Origin: CAWKAV01 sp963847735
GTDB lineage: Bacteria > Desulfobacterota > Desulfuromonadia > Desulfuromonadales > BM103
Assembly: GCA_963847735.1 (NCBI GenBank)
Contig: CAWKAV010000001.1
Span: 1 to 64,000 of the forward strand
Reading direction: 5' to 3'
Length of the DNA stretch: 64,000 nt
Both the position numbers and the translations under genes were made by a program. Below the pieces are notes generated by a model. It was given only the letters and a program-made list of their open reading frames with translations, was not told the origin of the DNA and did no database searches. Numbering within the stretch: the stretch's first letter is position 1; the number at the start of each line of letters is the position of its first letter. Below, piece by piece: positions 52,625-63,560 of this stretch.

Positions 52625-55075
52625 ATGACAAACAATGAGATCATCATCCCGATCTACGGCATGAGCTGTCAAAAATGTGTTGCCAGGATCACAGCGGCTC
52701 TGCAGGAGGTTGATGGTGTGATTGCGGTCAATGTATCCCTGGCCGGCAAGCAGGGCAAGGTGACCGTCGCTGATCCCGGCCCTGATCGCAATCAACTGCT
52801 GGACCTTGTTGTTCAGAGCGGTTTTCAGATAGTGGCCCCTGTCGATCATGATGATTCCGGTTTCATGCAATATCCTGCCAGTGCGGAGGAGGCTTCGATC
52901 TCAACGTCCGCGACCAGTATTTTTGCCGTGCGGGGAATGACATGCGCCAACTGTGCACAGACCATCGAAAAAGGTGTTTCGAGGATGGCCGGCGTCTCTG
53001 CAGCTACCGTCAATTTTGCTGCAGAAAAGTTGTCTGTTGTCTATGATCCCGGCCGGGTGCAAGAGGCAGATCTGATTGCCAGAGTCAAAGAGTTGGGCTA
53101 TCTGACCAAGACTGATGACGCAGAAGATCTGCAGGAAGGTCGTTCGCAGCTTTACTGGTTGATCTTCTCTGTATGCCTGTCACTGCCGATTATGCCTTTG
53201 ATGTGGTTGGCACCTTTCGGCAAAATTACCCCATATCTCATCTGTGCTCTGTCAACCATCGTGCAGTTCAGTGCCGGCTTGACCTTCTATCGCAGCGCCT
53301 GGAAGTCGCTGCGTAATCGATCAACCAACATGGATGTGCTGGTCGCCATGGGGATCACGGCCGCATACGGATATTCGCTGCTGGCCCTGTTCAACCTTTT
53401 CGGCCTGACCGGCGAGGTTTTCTTCGAAACCAGCGCCATGCTGATCACTTTTATCCGCTTCGGCAAGTGGCTTGAGGCCCGGGTGAAAGGGAAGGCCAGC
53501 CAGGCGCTTAAATCTCTGCTGCGACTGCAGGCCGATCACGCGCTGTTGTTGCTGGATGGTCAGGAAAAGGCCGTACCTGCCAGTCAGATCAATGTCGGCG
53601 ATCAGGTGGTGGTGCGTCCCGGCGAGAAAATTCCGGTCGATGGAATTGTCATCACAGGCTCCTCGGCAGTTGATGAGGCCATGGTCACAGGTGAATCGCT
53701 GCCTGTTGAAAAATCTCCGGGATCTGAGGTCACCGGGGCGACGATCAACACCAGCGGTCGCCTGGTCGTCGAGGCAACCAGGGTTGGCAATGAAACTGTT
53801 CTGGCGCAAATCGTGCGCATGGTCGAGGATGCCCAGGGTGACAAGGCACCGATCCAGCGACTCGCCGATGCAGTTTCCAACTGGTTCGTTCCCGCTGTTG
53901 TCATGGTCGCTCTCGGCACTTTTGTGATCTGGTATGCCCTGGCCTCGTCCGGTTTCCTGTTTGCTTTCAAAATGGCCATTGCCGTTCTGGTCATCGCCTG
54001 TCCATGTGCCCTTGGCCTGGCGACTCCCACGGCGATTATGGTCGGCAGTTCCGTTGGTCTCTCCTCCGGCATTCTCTTCAAAAAAGCCTCAGCTTTGGAA
54101 AATATCTCACGCCTGCAGGTGCTGCTGCTTGACAAGACCGGCACCCTGACCTGTGGCGAATTTGCGGTCACAGATCTGTTGGCCGTCGAGGGAGTCAGCG
54201 AAGAGGAGCTGCTGGCGCTTGCTGCGACAGTCGAAGCCGCCAGCAGCCACCCCCTTGCCCGGGCTGTCGTCCGTTATGCAGAAAATAATGCTGTCACATA
54301 TCCAGCCGTCAGCGATGTTGAGGAGGTCGGTGGGCATGGCCTGGTCTGTCAGGTTGACGGCGCCCGGATTCTGGCAGGAAGCCATCGTCTGATGGCGCGG
54401 GAGAAGATTGCGGTTGAAGCTTTTGATCCACAGGTCAACGCGTGGGCCGACGTTGGTAAATCCGTGATTTATATTGCCAGGGCAGGGCAGACAATCGGCG
54501 TTCTGGCCCTGGCTGACACCCTCAAGGAGGGCGCTGCGGAGATGGTCGCCAAGTTGCGGCAACTTGGTCTGAAAACAGTCATGATCACCGGTGATCGACG
54601 GGCCGCTGCCCATGCCGTTGCAGAACAACTCGGCCTGGATGATGTTGAGGCCGAGGTGCTCCCCGGCGACAAATTGGCCATTGTGCGACGTTACCAGGAG
54701 CAGGGGCTTTTTACCGGCATGGTTGGCGATGGTATCAACGATGCGCCGGCGCTGGCCCAGGCTGATATTGGTATCGCCATTGGTAGCGGCAGCGATGTCG
54801 CCAAGGAGACTGGCGACCTGGTGCTTGTCAAAGGCGATATCCGTGATGTCGAGCGGGGCATCCGCCTTGGTCGCAAGACCCTGGCCAAGATCAAGCAGAA
54901 CCTGTTCTGGGCGTTTTTCTACAACATCGTCGGCATCCCGATCGCTGCCGGAGTGCTTTATCCTACCTTCGGTGTTGTCCTTAAACCGGAGTTTGCCGGC
55001 CTGGCCATGGCTTTTTCGAGTGTTTCGGTGGTGACGAACAGTTTGTTGCTGAAACGGTATGCAAAACGGCTGTGA
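52625..55075 (+). CDS. copA: Copper-exporting P-type ATPase
   Basis: 816 residues. Two N-terminal HMA domains with GMSCQKCVARI and GMTCANCAQTI. Eight helices, the TGES phosphatase loop (MVTGESLPVEKSPG), CPC in VIACPCALGLATPTAIMVGS, DKTGTLTCGEF, the HP motif (EAASSHPLARAVV) and MVGDGINDAPALAQADIGIA. The C-terminal helices include FYNIVGIPIAAGVLYP. It exports Cu(I) to the periplasm and is distinct from CcoI by its two HMA domains. No CueR/CsoR regulator is adjacent. Confidence 0.95.
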   Translation: MTNNEIIIPIYGMSCQKCVARITAALQEVDGVIAVNVSLAGKQGKVTVADPGPDRNQLLDLVVQSGFQIVAPVDHDDSGFMQYPASAEEASISTSATSIFAVRGMTCANCAQTIEKGVSRMAGVSAATVNFAAEKLSVVYDPGRVQEADLIARVKELGYLTKTDDAEDLQEGRSQLYWLIFSVCLSLPIMPLMWLAPFGKITPYLICALSTIVQFSAGLTFYRSAWKSLRNRSTNMDVLVAMGITAAYGYSLLALFNLFGLTGEVFFETSAMLITFIRFGKWLEARVKGKASQALKSLLRLQADHALLLLDGQEKAVPASQINVGDQVVVRPGEKIPVDGIVITGSSAVDEAMVTGESLPVEKSPGSEVTGATINTSGRLVVEATRVGNETVLAQIVRMVEDAQGDKAPIQRLADAVSNWFVPAVVMVALGTFVIWYALASSGFLFAFKMAIAVLVIACPCALGLATPTAIMVGSSVGLSSGILFKKASALENISRLQVLLLDKTGTLTCGEFAVTDLLAVEGVSEEELLALAATVEAASSHPLARAVVRYAENNAVTYPAVSDVEEVGGHGLVCQVDGARILAGSHRLMAREKIAVEAFDPQVNAWADVGKSVIYIARAGQTIGVLALADTLKEGAAEMVAKLRQLGLKTVMITGDRRAAAHAVAEQLGLDDVEAEVLPGDKLAIVRRYQEQGLFTGMVGDGINDAPALAQADIGIAIGSGSDVAKETGDLVLVKGDIRDVERGIRLGRKTLAKIKQNLFWAFFYNIVGIPIAAGVLYPTFGVVLKPEFAGLAMAFSSVSVVTNSLLLKRYAKRL

Positions 55076-55203
55076 ATGGTTTCGGGAGGGCGGAAGACAG
55101 GAGACAGAATGTGAAGAGATTCGATTTGTTTATGGATTTTATACTGTATTCTGTATTCTGACTTCTATATTCTGTCCCCTCAGCTGCCTTCGTGGTGACT
55201 CTC

Positions 55204-55671
55204 ATGCCAAATAACCGTAAACTGATCATTGGTGTCATCGGCGCCTCGCGACCTTCCGCAGAAGGCAGACGCATGGCCGAACTTGTCGGCCGCGAGATTG
55301 CAATTCGCGGTGCGGTGCTGGTCTGTGGTGGTTTGGGTGGTGTCATGGAGGCTGCGGCGAAAGGCGCGTTCGAAGCCGGGGGCGATGTTATTGGCATCCT
55401 GCCCGGGTCGGACAGCCTGTCTGCGAATCCTTATGTGACCCTGTCCGTGCCGACCAATATGGGGCACGCACGCAACGTAATCATCGCTCATACTGCAGAG
55501 GTTCTGATTGCGATTGAGGGGGAATATGGCACACTGTCGGAGACCGCCATCGGTCTTAAACTTGGCAAGCCGGTATTCGTGCTACCAGGCGGTCTGCAGG
55601 TGGACGGAACGGTTTCCGCCCTCTCGGCAGAGTCGGCGGTTGCCCTTGCTTTTGAAGGTCTGAAATCATGA
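55204..55671 (+). CDS. LOG-like Rossmann nucleotide-binding protein (TIGR00725 type)
   Basis: 155 residues. GVIGASRPSAEG, VCGGLGGVMEAAAKGAFEAG and VSVP-like TLSVPTNMGHARNVIIAHTA are typical of the family related to LOG/DprA folds (PGGxGTxxE-like EGEYGTLSETAIG). The start is uncertain: ATG 55204 gives the family length, but neither it nor 55192 has a clear ribosome site. It overlaps the next gene by four bases. Confidence 0.85.
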   Translation: MPNNRKLIIGVIGASRPSAEGRRMAELVGREIAIRGAVLVCGGLGGVMEAAAKGAFEAGGDVIGILPGSDSLSANPYVTLSVPTNMGHARNVIIAHTAEVLIAIEGEYGTLSETAIGLKLGKPVFVLPGGLQVDGTVSALSAESAVALAFEGLKS

Positions 55672-56714
55672 ACCAGGCAATTTCCTGCAATCTGAGCCAT
55701 TCTGAAGAGTTTGCAACGGGGATGATCGAATGGTTGCGCGGTAAAGGTGCGATCCTTATTGTTACCCACGATCATCCGGACCCGGATGCTCTGGCGGCCG
55801 CCTTTGCCTTGCAACATCTGGTTCTGGTCAAGACCGGCCAGGAGGCAACCATAGCGTTTGGCGGTGTGATCGGTCGTCGCGAGAACCTGGTGATGGTTAA
55901 CGAACTGGGCATCAGGTCGAAGCCGATCAAGGACCTTGATCTTGACACCTATAACGTGATCTGTATGGTCGATACTCAGCCGGGAACAGGCAACAACTCC
56001 TTTCCGGTTGATCGACGCGTTGACCTGGTTATTGACCACCATCAGATTAAAGAACAGACCCACGCCTGTCGCTGGGTTGATGTGCGTCCGGAGTACGGCG
56101 CGTCGGCAAGCATCCTGTTTGAGTACCTTCAGACGCAGGATGTCAAGATTGCCACCAAGCTGGCAACGATTCTCTTCTACGCAATCAAGTCGGAAACGGA
56201 AGATCTTGGTCGCGACTGGACCCGTTCGGATCGTGAGGCCTATCTGAAATTAATGCCTCTTTGCAACAATCGCATCCTTCACGATATTACCCGCCCAAAG
56301 TCATCGAGGATCTATTTTAAATATTTTGATACAGGTTTGAAAAATGCGAAAATTTATGGCAACACACTGGTTTTTAACCTTTTTAATATTTGCCACCCGG
56401 AGATCGTGGCTGAAATAGCAGACTTTCTGATGCGGGTGGAGGGTGTCGAAATCGTTGTCGGTCTTGGCCATTACCAAGGTGAAGGGGTGCTCTCGATGCG
56501 GACCAATCACCTTCAAACTCATGCCGGGGTTTTGATGCAAGAGGTCATCAAGGGGCTTGGCACCGGTGGCGGACACAGTATGACTGCTGGCGGCCAGTTG
56601 CATTTTGCCTCATCTGATCGGGCCGACCTGATCGAACTGGAGTCAGAGCTTGTACGGCGTTTGCTGACGGCCTTGGGCCGCGACCCGATTGAACCGGAGA
56701 TGTTGGTTCAATGA
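55668..56714 (+). CDS. DHH-family phosphoesterase (NrnA-like)
   Basis: 348 residues. The metal-binding motifs of the DHH/DHHA1 superfamily are clear: VTHDHPDPDALAAAFALQHL, CMVDTQPGTG, VIDHHQIKEQ and the C-terminal GTGGGHSMTAGG (DHHA1). Relatives degrade short oligonucleotides or cyclic dinucleotide products. Several NrnA-like proteins of delta-proteobacteria are encoded in this setting. The frame is intact. Confidence 0.87.
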   Translation: MNQAISCNLSHSEEFATGMIEWLRGKGAILIVTHDHPDPDALAAAFALQHLVLVKTGQEATIAFGGVIGRRENLVMVNELGIRSKPIKDLDLDTYNVICMVDTQPGTGNNSFPVDRRVDLVIDHHQIKEQTHACRWVDVRPEYGASASILFEYLQTQDVKIATKLATILFYAIKSETEDLGRDWTRSDREAYLKLMPLCNNRILHDITRPKSSRIYFKYFDTGLKNAKIYGNTLVFNLFNICHPEIVAEIADFLMRVEGVEIVVGLGHYQGEGVLSMRTNHLQTHAGVLMQEVIKGLGTGGGHSMTAGGQLHFASSDRADLIELESELVRRLLTALGRDPIEPEMLVQ

Positions 56715-56767
56715 GTCTCTTCATCACTGCGTTGACAGACGGGTACATCTGGAGTATATAACGCGCC

Positions 56768-57847
56768 ATGCTTCGCCTGCCTCTGCAAATATGCTTAATT
56801 TCTTTTCTGTCTCTGGTTTTTGCCCCGCCTGTTTGTGCCCTTGTCGAGATCGGACGCCCTGGAGAAGAACCGCTGGTCATCGAAGAGGTCTATCAGCGTG
56901 AGGGTACGGCCTTTTTTGCCCTGGACGATGTTTTGGCGGCACTTGAGCTGCAGGGAAAATGGAATTCGGTGGCCCATGTTTATTCGATTCAAACGCCGCA
57001 CGGGCAGGCTGTCATTTCACCGGGAAGCCAGTATCTCAAACTCGGTGATAATTTTATTCCTGTAGCACATCGCCCGCAGTTTATCGATGGCAGGCTGAGA
57101 ATCTCGGAAGATTTTCTTTTGCGCCAGTTGGTGCCCCTCTTGTCCAGGCCGATTTATTATCGTAATCATAATCCGCCCGAACTGGCTCCGAGAGAAGACC
57201 CCCTTGACCGTTTATTCGCTTTTTTGCTGCGTAAAAAGAAACCGGTTTCCGACGGCAGCAAATGGGTTGTGTCAATCGATCCTGGCCATGGTGGTGAAGA
57301 TGCCGGCGTGCTTGGGTTGAATGGCAGTAAAGAAAAAAATGTGACTCTGGCTGTCAGCCAGCGGCTGGAAAAACTCCTGAAAATGCAGCAGGATGCGCCA
57401 GTTGTCATGACGCGTGATGGCGATTATGCCCTCGATATGGAACGTCGTCTGGAAATTGTCGCACAAGGGCAGGCGGATGTGTTGCTGTCGCTGCACGCCC
57501 AGGCGTTCTTCTCTGCAGAGGCGTCGGGCGTTAACCTCTATATTCAACCTCAAACGGAGCGCGATGTGCCGGATGGAGTGGTCATAGAGAACTCCAGCCT
57601 GAAGTTCGCCGAAATCCTGCAGCAGAAGTTGACAGACAAGGGTTTCGTGGTGCACGGAATAAAGGAACTTCCGATTTACCCGCTGGGCCGAGGCGACTTG
57701 CCGCGCGTTCTGGTTGAGATGGGCAGTCTGACCAATGTGGCAGATCTTGCCACGCTGCAGGACTCTGCTCGTCAACAGGATTTTGCGCGCGCACTTTTCG
57801 ATGGGCTGAAGGCTTTTTTCGATACATTCTATGGAGTACATCCATGA
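56768..57847 (+). CDS. N-acetylmuramoyl-L-alanine amidase (Amidase_3)
   Basis: 359 residues. A signal peptide (ICLISFLSLVFAPPVCALVE) is followed by a Cu-amine-oxidase-N-like wall domain (EGTAFFALDDVLAALELQGK) and the Amidase_3 domain: VVSIDPGHGGEDAGVLG (His ligand), zinc Glu in the KEKNVTLAVSQRLE helix, LLSLHAQAF (His ligand; Gln replaces the usual Asn) and LVEMGSLTN (catalytic Glu). It cleaves peptide stems from murein for daughter-cell separation. It overlaps rph by four bases. Confidence 0.92.
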   Translation: MLRLPLQICLISFLSLVFAPPVCALVEIGRPGEEPLVIEEVYQREGTAFFALDDVLAALELQGKWNSVAHVYSIQTPHGQAVISPGSQYLKLGDNFIPVAHRPQFIDGRLRISEDFLLRQLVPLLSRPIYYRNHNPPELAPREDPLDRLFAFLLRKKKPVSDGSKWVVSIDPGHGGEDAGVLGLNGSKEKNVTLAVSQRLEKLLKMQQDAPVVMTRDGDYALDMERRLEIVAQGQADVLLSLHAQAFFSAEASGVNLYIQPQTERDVPDGVVIENSSLKFAEILQQKLTDKGFVVHGIKELPIYPLGRGDLPRVLVEMGSLTNVADLATLQDSARQQDFARALFDGLKAFFDTFYGVHP

Positions 57848-58581
57848 GTTCATCCTCTCTGGTTCGTCATGATGGTCGCCAGGTCAACCAGCTACGCTCG
57901 ATCAAGATTGAACGTGGCTTCACACGTTATGCTGAAGGGTCGGTCCTTATCTGTTTCGGGGAGACACGGGTTCTGTGCAATGCTTCTGTTGAGGAGAAAG
58001 TTCCTTCCTTCATGCGTGGACTGGGACGTGGATGGGTCACTGCTGAATACAGCATGCTGCCCCGTGCGACCCAGACACGTTCGGTTCGCGAAGCTGCCCG
58101 TGGCAAGTTGGGTGGTCGTACCATGGAAATCCAGCGCCTGATCGGACGGGCCCTGCGTGCCGTTGTCGATTTCGAAATTCTTGGTGAGAGGACCATCGTG
58201 ATTGACTGTGATGTATTGCAGGCGGATGGTGGCACTCGTACAGCTGCGATTACCGGCGCCTGGATTGCACTCTCTGATGCTGTTGAGAAGCTGATCTCAC
58301 AGGGGTTGCTTAAAAGCTCTCCTTTGAAAGACAGTGTCGCTGCGGTCAGTTCCGGTATCGTTGACGGCAGGCCGGTTCTTGACCTCGATTATGTAGAAGA
58401 CTCGAGTGCCGGAGTTGATATGAATTTTGTCATGACTGGCGATGGCCGCTTTGTTGAAGTACAGGGAACGGCCGAGGACGAGCCTTTTGGCGACGTCGAG
58501 CTTGATACTCTGCGCGACCTGGCCAGGCAGGGTTGTTTCGAGCTGTCGCAATTGCAGAGGGAGGCAATGAGCCGGAAATGA
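57844..58581 (+). CDS. rph: Ribonuclease PH
   Basis: 245 residues. Phosphorolytic 3' trimming of tRNA. RHDGRQVNQLRSIKIERGFT, GEGSVLICFGETRVLCNASV-like (AEGSVLICFGETRVLCNASV), RAVVDFEILGERTIVIDCDV and LQADGGTRTAAITGAWIAL are diagnostic. Coupled by overlap to the amidase upstream and rdgB downstream, a common arrangement. Confidence 0.96.
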   Translation: MSSSSLVRHDGRQVNQLRSIKIERGFTRYAEGSVLICFGETRVLCNASVEEKVPSFMRGLGRGWVTAEYSMLPRATQTRSVREAARGKLGGRTMEIQRLIGRALRAVVDFEILGERTIVIDCDVLQADGGTRTAAITGAWIALSDAVEKLISQGLLKSSPLKDSVAAVSSGIVDGRPVLDLDYVEDSSAGVDMNFVMTGDGRFVEVQGTAEDEPFGDVELDTLRDLARQGCFELSQLQREAMSRK

Positions 58582-59174
58582 TGGAACTTGTCGTTGCGAC
58601 CAAAAACGCAGGCAAGCTCAAGGAGATCCGTCGTCTGCTCGAAGCACGGGGCGTAAGTGTTCTCGGTCTGGACCTCTTTCCGGAGATTCCGGACGTTGAA
58701 GAAGATGGCGACACTTTTGCTGCGAACGCGGCAAAAAAAGCCGAAATGACTGCACATGTCACTGGTTTACCATGTCTGGCCGATGATTCCGGCCTGGTTG
58801 TTGACGCTTTAAAGGGTCTTCCCGGGGTGCATTCAGCTCGTTATGCTGGCGCTGATGCCAACGATGGCAGCAATAATCGCAAACTGCTCGAAGAGATGGT
58901 CCTGGTGCCGGCCAGACAACGCCAGGCCGCTTTTTGTTGTGTGATGGCTCTCTGCCTGCCGGATGAAGTGACCCGTTTTTTTGAAGGCAGGGTCGAAGGA
59001 CTGATTCTGGATCAGGAGCAAGGTGACGGTGGTTTCGGTTATGATCCACTGTTCTGGCTGCCCGAATTCAGCTGTACGATGGCTGAACTGTCCCTCGATA
59101 TCAAGAACCGTATCAGCCATCGTGGACAGGCCTTACACCAGCTCGTTGAGCACCTCTCCTGTCTTCAGCGCTGA
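58578..59174 (+). CDS. rdgB: XTP/dITP diphosphatase (RdgB/HAM1)
   Basis: A house-cleaning nucleotide hydrolase that removes dITP and XTP. VVATKNAGKLKEIRRLLEAR, DTFAANAAKKAEMT, LADDSGLVVDALKGLPGVHS, GDGGFGYDPLFW and SHRGQAL are the family motifs. The start at 58578 overlaps the rph stop (ATGA); the next ATG at 58581 is equally possible. It ends the amidase-rph-rdgB operon. Confidence 0.95.
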   Translation: MMELVVATKNAGKLKEIRRLLEARGVSVLGLDLFPEIPDVEEDGDTFAANAAKKAEMTAHVTGLPCLADDSGLVVDALKGLPGVHSARYAGADANDGSNNRKLLEEMVLVPARQRQAAFCCVMALCLPDEVTRFFEGRVEGLILDQEQGDGGFGYDPLFWLPEFSCTMAELSLDIKNRISHRGQALHQLVEHLSCLQR

Positions 59175-59503
59175 ATATCGACAACCGCGCTGGAAAACCC
59201 CCTTTAAAGTGTCTCCGTTGGAAATTTTTACTTTATTTTTTTTCAAACGGTGTTTAGTATACGGATGTCTTGTATACAGTATGCAGTAGTGTGCGGCGGG
59301 CCCGGAGAGAGAAGTAATGTTGGCCCGTGGCAATGTGGCAAGGGATGTCAATATGGGATTGTCAAGTCGTTGGCGAGGCCCTCCCTGACAGGCAAGGGCA
59401 GGACGTTTCGTCTTGTTCTGTCTGGCGTACCGGTTGCGGCCGGTTCCTGGTAGGTCTTTTTCGGGTTTTTCTATCACAACACATTGATTAAGGGATCAAA
59501 ATC
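59175..59503. promoter_or_regulatory. Leader region of the frd/sdh operon with paired GTATAC
   Basis: A 329-base non-coding stretch. GTATAC occurs at 59257-59262 and again at 59272-59277, 15 bases apart, in CTTGTATACAG and AGTATACGG contexts. TTGTATACA-like palindromes are typical of GntR-type repressors in other bacteria. A T-rich run precedes them. No open frame has recognisable content. AAGGGATC before ATG 59504 is the ribosome site. Confidence 0.45.
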
Positions 59504-60172
59504 ATGCAACTGACGCAAAGTTCTGTGGGCAGAAAGATCATCATGGCCGTTACCGGCATCGTGTTGGTCTCGTTTGTTTGTGTGCACCTGCTGGGCAACT
59601 CGTCCGTGTTTGTCGGTGCCGACGCAATCAACGCTTATGCGCAGAAGCTGCACAGTCTCGGACCATTCGTCTGGGTCTTCCGGCTGGTTATGCTGGCAGC
59701 TTTTGCTATTCACATCATTTTCGGGATCCAGTTAACCCTGGAGAACAGGGCGGCAACACCCGAAAAGAATGTGCAGGTCAAACGACTAAAAACCGGTTTT
59801 GGCGCTGAAACCATGATTGTTTCAGGGCTGGTGCTTCTGGCTTTTGTCGTCTACCACCTGCTGCACTTCACCGTTCGGGTGACCAACCCCGAGATTTATG
59901 TTCCTCTCGGTGATCATGGCATGGTCGATGTCTATGTCATGATCGTCAATGGGTTCAAGAGCGTGCTGCCGGTTATCATCTACCTGGTTGGCATGGGCTT
60001 CCTGTTCCTGCATGTCAGCCACGGCTTCCAGAGCCTGTTCCAGACCCTGGGACTGAGCAATGACAAGTCACTTCCCGTCATGGGAACGGTCAGCAAGATG
60101 GTCGGTTTTGTGCTCCTGCTCGGGTACATCTCCATTCCGCTGCTGGTTGTTGCCGGACTCATCAAGATTTAG
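59504..60172 (+). CDS. frdC: Fumarate reductase/succinate dehydrogenase cytochrome b subunit
   Basis: 222 residues, five helices. The Geobacter-type diheme b subunit: SVGRKIIMAVTGIVLVSFVC, VHLLGNSSVFVGADAINAYA (His ligand), FAIHIIFGIQLTLENR, VVYHLLHFTVRV and FLHVSHGFQSLFQTLGL carry the histidines. It anchors the flavin and iron-sulfur subunits and links them to menaquinone. First gene of frdCAB; in Geobacter the same enzyme works in both directions. Confidence 0.93.
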   Translation: MQLTQSSVGRKIIMAVTGIVLVSFVCVHLLGNSSVFVGADAINAYAQKLHSLGPFVWVFRLVMLAAFAIHIIFGIQLTLENRAATPEKNVQVKRLKTGFGAETMIVSGLVLLAFVVYHLLHFTVRVTNPEIYVPLGDHGMVDVYVMIVNGFKSVLPVIIYLVGMGFLFLHVSHGFQSLFQTLGLSNDKSLPVMGTVSKMVGFVLLLGYISIPLLVVAGLIKI

Positions 60173-60183
60173 GGGGCCGATTA

Positions 60184-62099
<1,916 letters not shown>

Positions 62100-62100
<1 letters not shown>

Positions 62101-62837
62101 TGAAACTCAAACTGCACGTATGGCGCCAGAACGGCCCAAATGATAAAGGCAGGATGCAGACTTACGTTGCGCCAGAGGTAAGCCCTGACCAGTCCTTCCT
62201 GGAGATGCTGGATGATGTCAATCTGGTACTGGCGAGAGAAGGCAAGGAAGTTATTGCGTTCGACCACGATTGTCGCGAAGGTATCTGTGGAATGTGTTCA
62301 CAAGTTATCAATGGGGTTCCTCATGGCGGCCAGGATCGAACGACTGTCTGTCAGTTGCATATGCGGAAGTTCAAGGATGGCGATGAAATCTTCATCGAGC
62401 CCTGGAAGGCGCGCGCTTTCCCGGTGATCAAGGATCTGGTCGTTGATCGTGGTGGCCTGGAGAAGATCATGCAGGCTGGTGGCTACACTTCCTGTCACAC
62501 CGGTGGGGTCGCCGATGGTAACGCCCTGCCTATTGGCAATGATGTTGCTGAATATTCCATGGATGCTGCCGAGTGTATCGGTTGCGGTGCCTGTGTTGCC
62601 TCCTGTCCGAACAGTTCGGCGATGCTCTATACCAGTGCCAAGGTCGCCCAGCTCGCGGTTCTGCCACAAGGCAAGGTGGAAGCCAAACAGCGCGTTATGG
62701 CGATGACCGAGGCCGCCAAGGAATTCGGATTTGGCAACTGTTCCAATCACTATGAGTGCCAGGCTTCCTGTCCCAAGGGTGTTAATGTCAAGTTCATAGC
62801 CAAGTTGAACCGTGAATACATGAAGGCCCTTATCTAG
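62100..62837 (+). CDS. frdB: Fumarate reductase/succinate dehydrogenase iron-sulfur subunit
   Basis: 245 residues. The 2Fe-2S site is CREGICGMCSQVINGVPHGG; the other clusters are held by CIGCGACVASCPNSS and CSNHYECQASCPKGV. SFLEMLDDVNLVLAREGKEV is the usual B-type N-terminal domain. It passes electrons between FAD and the haems of FrdC. A terminator follows. Confidence 0.95.
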
Positions 62838-62866
62838 TTGCGGAAAGCGTCTTTGAGCTGACCTAA

Positions 62867-62895
62867 AGGGCGGGCCATACGGCCTGCCCTTTTTT
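62867..62895 (+). terminator. Intrinsic terminator after frdB
   Basis: The stem AGGGCGGGCC/GGCCTGCCCT (one mismatch) has a four-base loop and is followed by TTTTT. Confidence 0.9.
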
Positions 62896-63085
62896 AGAAG
62901 CCAGGCAGTCGTGTCTACCTTGGAGGGAAGTAACTTCGCCATCAAATGACCGTGGTGGATATGGTTTGTCGGATCTGAGAAGATGCCCCCTCTATTTCAT
63001 GGGGCTAATGTAGAAGTCTGAATATTTTGTGATATTCTTTAGCTGTCGTGACTTTTGATTGAGACTTTAATTCAGAGGATTGCCT

Positions 63086-63478
63086 ATGGCCGGTGGCATA
63101 ACAGATGTTTTGATCGTCGAGGATGATCCTGATTTTGCCGAGAGTCTGATGATTGCTTTAGGTGTGCGCAATTGTCATGTGGATATTGCGCGTACCGGTG
63201 AAGAGGCGATCAGGAAATTTCGAAACCACTGTTACGATATCACCTTCATGGATATCAAGTTGCCCGGCAAGAACGGTGTCGAGAGCCTTGCCGAGATCAG
63301 GGATCTTTGTCCTTCCGCATGTGTGGTTATGATGACCGGTTACAGTGAAGCAACTTTACTCGATAAGGCTCGCCAGGCAGGCGCTCTTGATATTCTTCGC
63401 AAACCGTTTCGATTGAAAGAGATGTTCGGTTTTATCGATAACATACAAAAAAATCCCCCCCCAATAGTCAAACATTGA
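63086..63478 (+). CDS. Single-domain response regulator
   Basis: 130 residues, receiver domain only: VLIVEDDPDFAESLMIALGV (acidic pair), phospho-Asp in YDITFMDIKLPGKNG, the Thr in VVMMTGYSEA and Lys in LDILRKPFRLKEMFG. No output domain is present, so it would act by protein contact or phosphotransfer. ATG 63086 has AGAGGA upstream. It probably partners the sensor protein starting 83 bases downstream. Confidence 0.9.
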   Translation: MAGGITDVLIVEDDPDFAESLMIALGVRNCHVDIARTGEEAIRKFRNHCYDITFMDIKLPGKNGVESLAEIRDLCPSACVVMMTGYSEATLLDKARQAGALDILRKPFRLKEMFGFIDNIQKNPPPIVKH

Positions 63479-63560
63479 TGGTCTGCTCATAAACATTAGG
63501 GCGTCTGCAGCGACTCTCTGTAAACGTTTTTTATACCAAGCTACGGACTCATCGATAGAC

